Origin: Fen-671 sp963794745
GTDB lineage: Bacteria; Actinomycetota; Acidimicrobiia; Acidimicrobiales; Palsa-688
Assembly (NCBI GenBank): GCA_963794745.1
Contig: CAWCEZ010000007.1
Span: forward strand, 248,001-312,000
Direction: 5' to 3'
DNA: 64,000 nucleotides
A program made the position numbers and the translations under genes. Each line of letters opens with the position of its first letter. Position 1 is the stretch's first letter. This document shows positions 37,414 to 46,607 of this stretch, piece by piece. Below the pieces are notes generated by a model that did no database searches, was not told where the DNA came from, and saw nothing but the letters and a program-made list of their open reading frames with translations.

Positions 37414-38892
37414 CTATCCCAACACGAACGGGTCTCGGGTCGCGCCGGACATTTCAAACCAGGCCGACTTGCTCACAAGGTACTCACCCATACCTTCGGG
37501 GCCGTTCTCGCGGCCGTAACCGCTCGCCTTGCGCCCTCCAAAGGGAACATCGAAGCTGACAAGGCGGTAACTGTTGACCCAAACCGTCCCTACCTGCAGC
37601 CGCCCAACAAGGCGGTGGGCGCGCCTGACGTCACCCGTCCACACGCCAGCGGCCAGCCCCATGCGAGATCCATTGGCGATGCGGACTGCTTCGTCTTCAT
37701 CCGAAAACGGTATGACCGAGAGGACCGGCCCAAAGATCTCTTCTTGGGCAACGCGCATTTCGTTTTTTACGCCGGCAAAAATGGTCGGCTCGACGAAATA
37801 CCCTGGCTCTAAGCTCTTCACGCCCCCGCCGCCCGTCACGAGCGCAGCACCTTCGTCCTGCGCGTCGGCGATCCTGGACATCACGTAGTCGTAGTGCTTC
37901 GAAAACGCAAGCGGCCCCATTTCGGTTTCTCTGAGCATCGGGTTACCGAGATGGATGCGTTCAGCCCGCTCTATTAGCCGCGCCAACAGCTCATCGTGGA
38001 TATCGCGCTGCACAACGAGGCGAGACCCGGCCACGCACGATTGCCCGCTCGCCGCGAAAATACCAGCAACGACCCCGTTCGTAGCGGCCTCAAGATCAGC
38101 ATCCGCGAACACGATATTAGCGGATTTGCCCCCCAGTTCCAAAGACACGGGCGCAACGTGGGCCGCGGCAGCTTGGGCTACGCGAATGCCCGTCAGCGTA
38201 GAGCCGGTAAAGGCAACCTTGTCCACCCCGGGGTGCGAGACCAAGCGGGCGCCGACCTCTCCGGCGCCCGTGACTACATTCAGGACCCCGGCCGGAAAAT
38301 CAGCCTCCTCCACCAAGGCAGCGAAACGAAGTAGCGAAACAGGGGTGTGCTCAGACGGTTTGACAACCATCGTGCACCCCGCGGCCAACGCAGGAGCCAT
38401 CTTGTACGTTGCGATCAGCAACGGTGAGTTCCAAGCGGATATGGCACCAACCACGCCAACCGGCTCGTGCAATTGGAACACGTGGTGGTTGCTATACCCG
38501 GTAGTTAGCACGTCGCTCGTCAACTTGTCGCCCATCCCCGCGAAGTAGTCGTAGTAGGCAGGCAGGCTCGCCATTTGCCCGGTGGCCTCTCGGACCACCT
38601 TGCCGTTGTCGTGCACCTCCACCATTGCCAACTCATCGGCGTGGGCCTCTATCAGCCCAGCCAATCTTCGCAGGGACCGCCCACGTTCACGACCGGTCAA
38701 CCGGGGCCAGGGGCCATCGTCAAAAGCTCGCCGCGCCGCCACGACCGCGCGGTCGACGTCCTCAGGTGACGCGTCGGGCACCCGCGCCCAAGGTTGCGCC
38801 AAATAAGGATTTACGCTCTCAAAGCTCGCCCCATCGGCCGCGTCGACCCAATTGCCGTCGATGAACATCCGCTCAAGATTGTTAGTCGTCAT
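37414..38892 (-). CDS. Aldehyde dehydrogenase family protein
   Basis: 492 residues, normal length; oxidises an aldehyde to an acid with NAD(P)+. NAD-binding FTGSTLTG, active-site Glu in LELGGKSAN and Cys in SGQSCVAGSR (family FxxxGQxCxAGsR), EEIFGPV and the C-terminal PFGGRKASGYGRE. ATG 38892 has CAGGAGA upstream; the longer upstream frame is not family-like. Its promoter side contains the ATGCAT operator cluster at 39.0 kb. Confidence 0.95.
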   Translation of the reverse strand: MTTNNLERMFIDGNWVDAADGASFESVNPYLAQPWARVPDASPEDVDRAVVAARRAFDDGPWPRLTGRERGRSLRRLAGLIEAHADELAMVEVHDNGKVVREATGQMASLPAYYDYFAGMGDKLTSDVLTTGYSNHHVFQLHEPVGVVGAISAWNSPLLIATYKMAPALAAGCTMVVKPSEHTPVSLLRFAALVEEADFPAGVLNVVTGAGEVGARLVSHPGVDKVAFTGSTLTGIRVAQAAAAHVAPVSLELGGKSANIVFADADLEAATNGVVAGIFAASGQSCVAGSRLVVQRDIHDELLARLIERAERIHLGNPMLRETEMGPLAFSKHYDYVMSRIADAQDEGAALVTGGGGVKSLEPGYFVEPTIFAGVKNEMRVAQEEIFGPVLSVIPFSDEDEAVRIANGSRMGLAAGVWTGDVRRAHRLVGRLQVGTVWVNSYRLVSFDVPFGGRKASGYGRENGPEGMGEYLVSKSAWFEMSGATRDPFVLG

Positions 38893-39009
38893 TTTCGTCT
38901 CCTGGCAACGGGGGCAGTTCCTAAGGGAATGATGTGCGGACCGCCAGGCCTGGCACGATACCGCCAAGGTGCATGCTTACTGGCACACACGCGTGTTCGA
39001 AACCACCAT

Positions 39010-39039
39010 CTCATGCATCATCAGGCGGATCATGCATAT
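39010..39039. promoter_or_regulatory. Two ATGCAT-cored GntR-type operator sites
   Basis: CTCATGCATCAT (39010-39021) matches 10 of 12 bases of the palindrome ATGATGCATCAT found at 40638 and 48209; a second ATGCAT core lies 19 bp further on (39032-39037). They lie between the divergent aldehyde dehydrogenase and CoA-transferase genes. Confidence 0.55.
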
Positions 39040-39042
39040 AAT
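39037..39042 (+). promoter_or_regulatory. Perfect -10 hexamer TATAAT overlapping the operator
   Basis: TATAAT is rare in this GC-rich window; it overlaps the second operator core. No good -35 is visible at the right distance. Transcription starting near 39049 would give a leader of about 309 bases before the CoA-transferase ATG. That leader contains the palindrome AGGGAAC-GCAT-GTTCCCT (39104-39121) and no convincing gene. Confidence 0.45.
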
Positions 39043-39357
39043 GCTACCCAGTGGGATCGCTAAGTAGCAAGCAGGGGGTCGTCTTGGCACGAGGCCAACA
39101 GCTAGGGAACGCATGTTCCCTCGTATTGGGTGGCAAGAACCGCAGCCTCGCCACAACGAGGTCATCACTCCCCGTATATTCGTCAAGAACGGTGGCCGAC
39201 GGGAAAGACGCCACGCGCATAACTCTGTTTTTGAGGCCCCTCGCATCGGTTGACGTGTGAGGACAAAAGCTTCGACGTCCGCTACCGCTTCCAACAGCGC
39301 TTGGGACCTCACACCAGAGGGTCTCCGCAATGTCTCGCGGGAACTGGCGTTACCCGA

Positions 39358-40524
39358 ATGAAACCCTATCCGTTGGACGGGATCCTGGTCGTCGCCTGTG
39401 AGCACGCCGTCGCCGGCCCTCTCGCAACTCGGCACCTGGGCGACCTCGGAGCTCGAGTCATCAAAGTCGAGCGACCTGACGGCGGAGATTTCGCCCGGGC
39501 CTACGACACCACGGTTGGCGGGCTTTCCAGCCACTTCGTCTGGCTAAATCGCGGGAAAGAGTCGGTTTGCCTGGATCTCCGGGACCCCGGCTCAAGGGCA
39601 GCCATGCGGTCACTGATTGCGCGAGCCGACGTGTTCTTGCAAAATCTCGGCCCGGGGACGGCGGCACGCCTTGGCCTGAGCTCAACGGAGCTACGCAGCG
39701 AAAACCCAAGGCTGATCACGTGCGACATCTCCGGCTATGGGACCGAGGGGCCCCTACACGGGTCGAAGGCTTACGATTTGTTGATCCAGGCCGAAGCCGG
39801 GCTCTTGGCAATTACGGGATCGGAGCTGGAACCCGCGAAGAGCGGTATACCCGTGGCAGACATTGCGGCGGGCATGTACGCGTTCTCGGCGGTTCTTGCG
39901 GCACTGTATGAGCGGGAGCGTACCGGGAGCGGTGCCGGGGTCGAGGTGAACCTCTTCGACTCGCTCGTGGAATGGATGGGGTACCCGATCTACTACACCC
40001 GCTACGGAGGGAGTGCGCCTGCCCGCACCGGCACGAGCCACGCCGCCATAGCCCCGTATGGGATAGTGCGTTGCGGTGATGGCGGCGAGGTGATGTTGGC
40101 GGTGCAGAACGACCGTGAGTGGCGCGAGTTCTGCACAAAGGTCATGGGAGACCAGGCTCTAGCAGACGACCCCCGTTTCCGGACCGGGGCGGACCGCGTG
40201 AGGAACAGAAGGCCTCTTGATGACCTCATCCACGAAAGGTGGAAGAACCGCACTAGTGCAGAGCTGGTAGCCGCGCTTGAAGCGGCCGAGATAGCCACCG
40301 CACGGGTGCGCTCCGTCGAAGAGGTGATCAAGCACCCTCAGCTGACCGAGCGTTCGCGTTGGGCCCCCGTACAGACTGAGGTCGGGGAAATAGAAGCCTT
40401 AAAGCCTCCCATCGCGGTGACTGGGCGCGAATCGTCGATGGGCTCGGTCCCAGCTCTCGGGGAACACACCAAAGCGGTCCTCGACGAGTTCGGGCTCGGT
40501 GCAGGCCATGTCCCCACTACGTAG
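39358..40524 (+). CDS. CaiB/BaiF family (class III) CoA-transferase
   Basis: 388 residues. Moves CoA between carboxylic acids. N-terminal GPLATRHLGDLGARVIKVERPDGGDFAR, then LNRGKESVCLDLRDP and the catalytic Asp region HGSKAYDLLIQAEAG are classic. ATG 39358 (MKPYPLDG) fits the family N-terminus; no strong ribosome site, and earlier in-frame starts exist from 39250. Likely activates the acid product made by the neighbouring aldehyde dehydrogenase (inference). Confidence 0.92.
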   Translation: MKPYPLDGILVVACEHAVAGPLATRHLGDLGARVIKVERPDGGDFARAYDTTVGGLSSHFVWLNRGKESVCLDLRDPGSRAAMRSLIARADVFLQNLGPGTAARLGLSSTELRSENPRLITCDISGYGTEGPLHGSKAYDLLIQAEAGLLAITGSELEPAKSGIPVADIAAGMYAFSAVLAALYERERTGSGAGVEVNLFDSLVEWMGYPIYYTRYGGSAPARTGTSHAAIAPYGIVRCGDGGEVMLAVQNDREWREFCTKVMGDQALADDPRFRTGADRVRNRRPLDDLIHERWKNRTSAELVAALEAAEIATARVRSVEEVIKHPQLTERSRWAPVQTEVGEIEALKPPIAVTGRESSMGSVPALGEHTKAVLDEFGLGAGHVPTT

Positions 40525-40637
40525 AACTCACTTCTGACCACTAGTCGCCAAAGGCCCTCCAGCGTGCAGCCCTGCTTGGCCCGACGTGCTCCTTACGCTG
40601 CTCCAAACCGCGACTTTCCCGTGCATCGAGCCGTGGT

Positions 40638-40649
40638 ATGATGCATCAT
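40638..40649. promoter_or_regulatory. Palindromic operator ATGATGCATCAT before the CUT2 importer
   Basis: Perfect 12-bp palindrome. Its left end overlaps the -10-like TATGAT (40637-40642), so a bound repressor would block RNA polymerase. The same 12 bases occur at 48209-48220 by the local GntR gene. About 160 bases separate it from the first importer gene; this 286-bp gap holds no other gene. Confidence 0.7.
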
Positions 40650-40810
40650 TATCCGTTTCCTGCATACTTGGCTCCCGTCGGAGCAAAAGGAGCCGGCCTC
40701 TCATCCCGGCTCACCGGGCTGAGCCTGAGCATGGAAGACCCTCGTAAGACCGCGGATGAGACGCGGAGCGCGCTTCGTACCGACGTGGTGTGGCCGAGGG
40801 GCGTTTCGCG

Positions 40811-42358
40811 ATGAGCGACGTCGCCGTGCACGTCGCCGTGCCGACGTTACGGATGCTCGGCATATCGAAGAGGTTCCTCGGCATTCAGGCGCTAACCAAC
40901 GTGACTTTCGAGGCACAGGCCGGCGAAGTCCACACGATCGTCGGGGAAAACGGTGCCGGAAAGTCGACCCTGATGAAGATCTTGTCGGGCGTACACGAGC
41001 CCGATGAGGGATCGATCGAGATCGATGGTCGCTCTGTCCGCTTCTCCAGTCCTCACGATTCGCAACAGCTCGGTGTAGCGATGGTTTACCAAGAGTTCGA
41101 CCTAGTCCCCGAGCAGAACGTCGCCGAGAACATCCTTCTCGGGCGCCAGCCGATAAATCGGCTCGGCTTCGTCCGGCGGACCGAGCTGCGCAGACAAGGA
41201 AAGGCCCCGCTCGACGAGCTACAGGTCGACCTCGACCCGTCGCTGCTCGTTAAGGACCTGTCGGCGGGCCAGCGCCAACTCGTTCAGATCGCCCAGGCCT
41301 TTAGCCGCGAGCCGCGGATCATGGTCTTCGACGAACCGACATCCGCTTTGACTGAGCACGAAACGCACAACCTTTTCGGCATCATCCGGCGCCTGAAGGA
41401 CCGTGGGGTCGCCATCGTCTATATCTCGCACCGTCTCGGCGAAGTCATGACGATAGCCGACCGCGTCACGGCGCTGCGCGACGGCCACCTGATAGCGACG
41501 AAGCCGATATCTGAGGTCAGCCCGGACCACATGGTCGAGCTGATTGTCGGCCGCTCCATTACCGAACTGTTCCCAAAGCAAGAGGTTGACATCGCCGAGG
41601 CGGTGCTCGAGGTCCGAGACCTATCGAGCCCTCCGAAGTTTGAGAACATCTCTTTCTCCGTTCGTGCCGGTGAGATCGTCGGAATGGCAGGCCTGGTCGG
41701 CGCAGGCCGGACCGAGATCGCCCGCGCCATCTTCGGCCTCGACAAACGTGCCGGAGGGACCGTCACGGTCCGCGGCGTGCCAATTGCATCTGGTCGCGTG
41801 GACTCAGCGATCCGTTCCGGGCTCAGCTTCGTACCCGAGGAACGAAAGATCGACGGACTGGTCCTGGACGAAACTATCAGCCAGAACATTGCTCTCAGCA
41901 GCTTGCAGGCGCTCGCCAAGTTTTGGATCATCAGCCGCCGCCGAGAGCGCACATTCGTCCAGGCTCTCGTCGAGCGCCTGAACGTGCGCCCGCCGGCGCT
42001 CAATCGTCCGGTGATGACCTTGAGCGGAGGGAACCAGCAGAAGGTCGTGCTCGCGAAAAGCCTCGGCACCTCACCCAAGGTATTGATCCTCGATGAGCCG
42101 ACGGCGGGTATCGACGTTGCATCGAAGGCCGAGATCCATCGTTTGATCGGGACGCTTGCGTCGACCGGCGTTGCGGTCCTACTGATTTCCTCCGAGCTGA
42201 CAGAGGTCATTGCTGCGAGCGACCGGATCCTGGTGGTCTTCGCCGGACGGATCGTCGACGAGGTGCCACGCGCCCAGGCCACCGAACAACGCATCATTCG
42301 CGCTGCGATGGGCTATGCCAACACAGCTGGCGACGATACCGGGGCGCTGCCAGCATGA
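40811..42358 (+). CDS. CUT2 sugar ABC ATPase (RbsA/XylG type)
   Basis: 515 residues with two nucleotide-binding domains. First: Walker A GENGAGKST, signature LSAGQRQL, Walker B IMVFDEPTSAL. Second: degenerate Walker A LVGAGRTE (normal in this family), LSGGNQQK and ILDEPTAGID. ATG 40811 has GAGGGG upstream at 9 bases. Ends in ATGA overlap with the permease. Imports a monosaccharide or similar small polyol. Confidence 0.93.
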   Translation: MSDVAVHVAVPTLRMLGISKRFLGIQALTNVTFEAQAGEVHTIVGENGAGKSTLMKILSGVHEPDEGSIEIDGRSVRFSSPHDSQQLGVAMVYQEFDLVPEQNVAENILLGRQPINRLGFVRRTELRRQGKAPLDELQVDLDPSLLVKDLSAGQRQLVQIAQAFSREPRIMVFDEPTSALTEHETHNLFGIIRRLKDRGVAIVYISHRLGEVMTIADRVTALRDGHLIATKPISEVSPDHMVELIVGRSITELFPKQEVDIAEAVLEVRDLSSPPKFENISFSVRAGEIVGMAGLVGAGRTEIARAIFGLDKRAGGTVTVRGVPIASGRVDSAIRSGLSFVPEERKIDGLVLDETISQNIALSSLQALAKFWIISRRRERTFVQALVERLNVRPPALNRPVMTLSGGNQQKVVLAKSLGTSPKVLILDEPTAGIDVASKAEIHRLIGTLASTGVAVLLISSELTEVIAASDRILVVFAGRIVDEVPRAQATEQRIIRAAMGYANTAGDDTGALPA

Positions 42359-43336
42359 GCGTGCCCGTGGCGGCGACCACTTCGTTCCGCGCGAAGCGGC
42401 ACTGCTTTGTACTTCCTCGCCCGTTACGGGATCTACGTTGCCCTGTTCCTGATGTGCGTCATTGGCGTGACGATCTCCAACCAGTTCCTAACCACTACGA
42501 ACTTCCTCAATATTGGGTTGTCCGTCGGCTACGTCGGGTTCGTGGCGACCGGGATGGCCTTCGTCGTGATCGGTGGAAGCCTGATCGACCTCTCGATCCC
42601 GGGTGTAATCGCGGCAGCGGGGCTCATCGCCCTAGCTGCCCAACCGACGGTTGGCGCCGTGCCGGCGATCCTCATCGCGATTTCGGTCGGCTGTTTCGTC
42701 GGGTTACTGAACGGGCTGGCCGTCGGCTACCTCAGGATCAACTCGGTCTTGGTAACCTACGCCGCCCAGATCGTCGTCCTTGGGATCTCGCAGGCGATCG
42801 CAGGGGCCGGCTTCATCTATGCCCACGGCTCGGTCTACAACTGGCTAGGCAACGCGTCGATCGGGCGCGTGCCGCTGGTGCTCCCAGTGCTGGCGGTCGT
42901 CCTGGTGGTCGCCTACGTTGCACTACACCGCTCGACCTTCGGGCGCCAAGTGTTCGCGACCGGTGGCGGCTATCAGGCGAGCCGCGTCGCCGGGATCCGC
43001 GTGCGCCGGATCGTGATGACGACGTTCGTGATCTCCGGAGCGCTCGCCGCAGTAGCCGGGGTACTGCTGTCAACCTCGCTCGGGAGCGCCCAGGCAACGA
43101 TCGGCTCGGGTTATGACTTCAGCGCGATCACTGCGGTGGCGATCGGCGGCACGAGCCTGTTCGGGGGCGAAGGCACGATCGCACGCGTCGTCGCCGGCGT
43201 CCTGGTCGTCGGAGTGCTGGACGACGTCTTGATCCTTGCCGGCGTTTCGATCAATGCCCAGGGGATCGTTCAAGGGCTAATTATCGTCGGAGCTGTCGCG
43301 CTCGACGTAGCGCTTCGCAGGATGCGCACCCGATGA
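42355..43336 (+). CDS. CUT2 sugar permease (RbsC type), probable frameshift near 42398
   Basis: The ATG at 42355 overlaps the ATPase stop and gives MSVPVAATTSFRAKR, a typical short cytoplasmic lead, but the permease itself (YFLARYGIYVALFLMCVIG onward) is one frame later, which an extra base near 42395-42405 explains. Otherwise it would have to start at TTG 42407 without a ribosome site. Markers: GGSLIDLSIPGV, GLAVGYLRINSVLVTY, ATGGGYQASRVAGIRV and AIGGTSLFGGEGT. Ends in ATGA overlap with the second permease. Confidence 0.85.
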
Positions 43337-44391
43337 ACGCCCGGCTTCTCGTGTCGCGTCTTTACGGTGCACGGATCTACTTCGTGCTGGTGATCACGCT
43401 GGCGATAGCGGGAGTTCTCGTACCTTCCTTCCTGCAACCGCTGAACCTCGAGAACACCGTCATACAAGCGTCGCCCAATGGCCTGATGGCTCTCGGCGAG
43501 ACGCTTGTGATCTTTGTAGGTTGCATCGATCTTTCGATCGGCTCGACGCTCGCGCTTTCCGGCATCGTCGCGGTCCTGTTGCAGGGACCGATAGGCCCGT
43601 GGCCGGCAATCGTGGCCGGGGTGCTCAGCGGGACCGCCGTGGGGATCGTAAACGGCCTGGTCGTCACACGACTGGGCGTCAACGCCTTTATCGCAACGCT
43701 CGGCACCATGACCGGGATCGCCGGGCTTTCCCTCACCATCTCGAACGGGCAGCCGCTCAGCCCAGCGAACATCAATTTTGGGTTGCCCATCAACAATGGC
43801 TTTATCTGGTGGCTTACACCGCCCGCCGTGGCCTTCGTCGCGTTTTGCATCCTGCTGGACATCGGCGTCGTCCGAACGCGCGTGGGGCGCAACCTGATGA
43901 GCGTGGGCGGTAGCCGCCAGGCGAGCCGGAACGCCGGGCTGAAGCCCAAGTCGTACATCTTCGGGGCGTACGTTGCCTGTGGCACTTTCGCTGGTTTCTC
44001 CGGGGTCATGCTCGCATTGGGCCTCGGGACCGGGTCGCCCATCATCGGTACCGTAAGCGTGCTCCCCGTCGTGGCATCGGTGGTACTAGGGGGCGCGAGC
44101 CTCCTAGGCGGAGTGGGCAGCGTGATCAAAACCGGCGTGGGCGTGCTGATCATCGGGAGCATGACCCAGGCCATGGACATTGCCAACGTCTCGTCGTGGG
44201 ACCAGGACATAGTCCTCGGCTCGGTGTTGCTAGTTGTCCTATTGCTGGGCACGCTCAATCCCGGGGCCGTTCGCGGCGCGCTCCGCGGAGAGCACAAATC
44301 CGGCTCATTGGCTGGCGGTCCCGGCGCAGGGGGCGTTGCCGCAGCAACGGCGGCAGCCCTAGGCGCCGCGGGTGAGCAGATCACTCCTTAG
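43333..44391 (+). CDS. CUT2 sugar permease, second (RbsC type)
   Basis: 352 residues. GCIDLSIGSTLALSG, GLVVTRLGVNAFIATLGTM and LGGASLLGGVGSV are diagnostic. Two different permeases suggest a heterodimeric channel, as in some ribose/rhamnose-type systems. A Gly/Ala-rich C-terminal tail of about 40 residues is unusual. Confidence 0.93.
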   Translation: MNARLLVSRLYGARIYFVLVITLAIAGVLVPSFLQPLNLENTVIQASPNGLMALGETLVIFVGCIDLSIGSTLALSGIVAVLLQGPIGPWPAIVAGVLSGTAVGIVNGLVVTRLGVNAFIATLGTMTGIAGLSLTISNGQPLSPANINFGLPINNGFIWWLTPPAVAFVAFCILLDIGVVRTRVGRNLMSVGGSRQASRNAGLKPKSYIFGAYVACGTFAGFSGVMLALGLGTGSPIIGTVSVLPVVASVVLGGASLLGGVGSVIKTGVGVLIIGSMTQAMDIANVSSWDQDIVLGSVLLVVLLLGTLNPGAVRGALRGEHKSGSLAGGPGAGGVAAATAAALGAAGEQITP

Positions 44392-44500
44392 GAGGAGGAG
44401 AACCGACAAAAGAGGGAGGGGTTGATGACCGGAGGCTAAATGGAGCACGGCCGCCTAGCGGCGCCCATGCCGCCAGATCACACCGACGGAGGAGACATCA

Positions 44501-44557
44501 ATGGAAGCAAAAGAAAGCAATTACCGGCAACACAATCACGACAGGAGATCAGAATGA
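44501..44557 (+). CDS. 18-codon leader peptide coupled to the CUT2 binding protein
   Basis: Encodes MEAKESNYRQHNHDRRSE after a strong GGAGGAG site (8 bases upstream); its TGA overlaps the binding-protein ATG as ATGA. The 162-base leader also has an earlier 4-codon ORF (ATGACCGGAGGCTAA, 44425) with AGGGAGGGG before it. The arrangement looks like translational coupling; the peptide itself may have no function. Confidence 0.45.
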   Translation: MEAKESNYRQHNHDRRSE

Positions 44558-45531
44558 AATTATCCAAAGGTAGGCGTCTTGCGGCAATAGCTCTGGCTGC
44601 CGCGATGCCAGCAGTGGCAATTGGCAGCATCACCATGACGGGCGCCGCCACCAGTGCGGCCGCCGCGCCCCTGAAGAAGGTATGCCTGCTTGCCAACACG
44701 ACTAACTCGCCCTACGCGGCGTTGCTTAACGTGGCGATCACCAAAGAGGGCAAAACAGTCGGCCTCAATGTGCAAACGATGGACGGCAACAATGACATCG
44801 CGACGCAGGCCCAGCAGATGGACACCTGCATCGCAGAGAAGGTCGCCGGTGTGATCGTCGTCCCCGTCGACGCGGTGGGCATCGTACCGGCCCTGGCGCG
44901 CGCGTACGCCGCACACATCCCCATCGAGAACTCGAACGCCGAGGTCGCCCCGGCCGGCCTGAAGTACATCAAGGGCTTTACCGGCCCCGGCGACTACGAG
45001 ATGGCTTATGAGGCCGGGACTACGCTCGGCAACGACCTGAAGGGCAAGGCGGCCAACATCGCCGAGATCGAGGGCTCTGCTGGTTACGGCCCGACCATCA
45101 ACCGCGCCGCTGGCTTCGCCGCCGGTTTGAAAAAGACTGACCCGAACGCGAAGATCATCGCCGAAGAGGACGGCAACTGGGTCCAGGAGACAGCCGAGAA
45201 CGATGCCCGGACCCTGATCGTCAAGTACGGCAGCAAGATCAACTACATCTACTGCCATGACGACACGATGTGCGTCGGTGCTGCAGCCGCGATCAAGTCC
45301 TCGGGCCTGCCTATCCACATCGTCAGCCTGACCTTGAACAAGCAGGGCGCGGCTTTGATCGCATCGGGCGTTTTCCTCTTCTCGATACTCCAGTCGCCTT
45401 ATACCGATGGCGACCTGGCCGCCCAGACGATGGCGAAGATCCTGAACGGGCAGACGGTCCCCAAGGTCCAGTACATCTCAACGCCGCTCGTCACCAAGGG
45501 GAACCTGACCAAGTACCCGGCCCCCTTCTAG
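44554..45531 (+). CDS. CUT2 sugar-binding protein (periplasmic-binding protein 4, RbsB-like)
   Basis: 325 residues. AGGAGATC precedes the ATG. Signal peptide MKLSKGRRLAAIALAAAMPA to about residue 37. Mature protein begins KKVCLLANTTNSPYAALLN and has MDGNNDIATQAQQMDTCI, GVIVVPVDA and YCHDDTMCVGAAAAIK, the Asp-containing sugar-binding positions of the ribose-binding fold. Unusual for a mature exported domain: several cysteines that could pair. Confidence 0.92.
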   Translation: MKLSKGRRLAAIALAAAMPAVAIGSITMTGAATSAAAAPLKKVCLLANTTNSPYAALLNVAITKEGKTVGLNVQTMDGNNDIATQAQQMDTCIAEKVAGVIVVPVDAVGIVPALARAYAAHIPIENSNAEVAPAGLKYIKGFTGPGDYEMAYEAGTTLGNDLKGKAANIAEIEGSAGYGPTINRAAGFAAGLKKTDPNAKIIAEEDGNWVQETAENDARTLIVKYGSKINYIYCHDDTMCVGAAAAIKSSGLPIHIVSLTLNKQGAALIASGVFLFSILQSPYTDGDLAAQTMAKILNGQTVPKVQYISTPLVTKGNLTKYPAPF

Positions 45532-45664
45532 ACGTAGTTCGCGTAGCAACAGTTCCCTTACCGAACACCGTTCCCCTAATCAGCGGTGCCGGGTCGCGAC
45601 TCGTGCGGCCCGGCACCGTGTAGCCCGACATGTGGGAGGATTCAACGTCAATGAGGAGCTCAAG

Positions 45665-46543
45665 GTGAGCCAACGGCGACCGGAGATGGTGGACTCGCAC
45701 GTTCACTTCTGGGACCCGGCGACTCAGCAACGAGGCTGGATCACGGGCGAGTGGGAGCCCTCTCAGGAGGCCTACCTCGGGGACTACAGCCCACTGAAGC
45801 GGACCTTCCTGCTCGAAGACCTGCTGCCGCTCTACTCAGCCAATCGTGTGGCGAAGGTCATCCACATAGAGGCCAGCTGGGGAGGTGAAGACCGGGTCGA
45901 CGAGACGCGCTGGCTGGCTTCGATGGCAGCTTCCGCCGGCTTCCCTATGGGGATCGTCGCCAGCGCCGACCTTCGCGCGCCAGGGGCCGAGGAGGAGCTC
46001 GCGCGTCACTGTGCGGCAGGGCCAGTCAGAGGTGTACGGATGCTCTCCTATTACGACAACCTTTTCGAGGACCCTGCGTTCTTGCGTGGGCTCACACTGC
46101 TCGAACGCTTCGATCTCGTGTTCGAGCTCGGCGTGATGTGGGACCACATCGATGACGCTCTCTCGCTTGCCAGAGCGTGCGAGGACGTGAGGTTCGTCCT
46201 CGACCATGCAGCCATGCCACTTGAGCGAGACAGCGAAAGCCTCGCTAAGTGGCGGTCAGGTGTGCGCGCGGTCGGCGACTGTGAAAATGTCGTGATCAAG
46301 ATATCCGGTCTCGGCATGGGCCGCCACAATCTCAGCGTGCGAGAGATGGGACCACTCGTGGACTACGCCCTGCAGGAGTTCGGGCTCGCCCGCTCGATGC
46401 TGGGCTCAAACTGGCCAGTCGACAGCCTCTTCGGTGATTTCGGCGAGCTGATCGAGTCATTTGAGTCGATCACGGCAAATCTCTCGAACGATGAGCAGTG
46501 GGAGCTTTGGCGTGGCACTGCCGAGCGCGTTTACCGGATCTGA
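45665..46543 (+). CDS. Amidohydrolase family protein (lactonase-type TIM barrel)
   Basis: 292 residues of the amidohydrolase-2 family (L-fuconolactonase / 2-pyrone-4,6-dicarboxylate hydrolase branch). DSHVHFWDP gives the HxH, FVLDHAAMP the next His and MLGSNWPVD the final strand, with Asn where many relatives have Asp. GTG 45665 chosen because GAGGAG lies 6 bases upstream; an in-frame GTG at 45632 is possible. Follows the importer and could open a sugar lactone (inference). Confidence 0.85.
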   Translation: MSQRRPEMVDSHVHFWDPATQQRGWITGEWEPSQEAYLGDYSPLKRTFLLEDLLPLYSANRVAKVIHIEASWGGEDRVDETRWLASMAASAGFPMGIVASADLRAPGAEEELARHCAAGPVRGVRMLSYYDNLFEDPAFLRGLTLLERFDLVFELGVMWDHIDDALSLARACEDVRFVLDHAAMPLERDSESLAKWRSGVRAVGDCENVVIKISGLGMGRHNLSVREMGPLVDYALQEFGLARSMLGSNWPVDSLFGDFGELIESFESITANLSNDEQWELWRGTAERVYRI

Positions 46544-46607
46544 ACTGCGCTGCGCAGAACATCCACCTCTCTGTCGTTCTGTGCGCCTGTCTTTCTGTGC
46601 GCTACAC

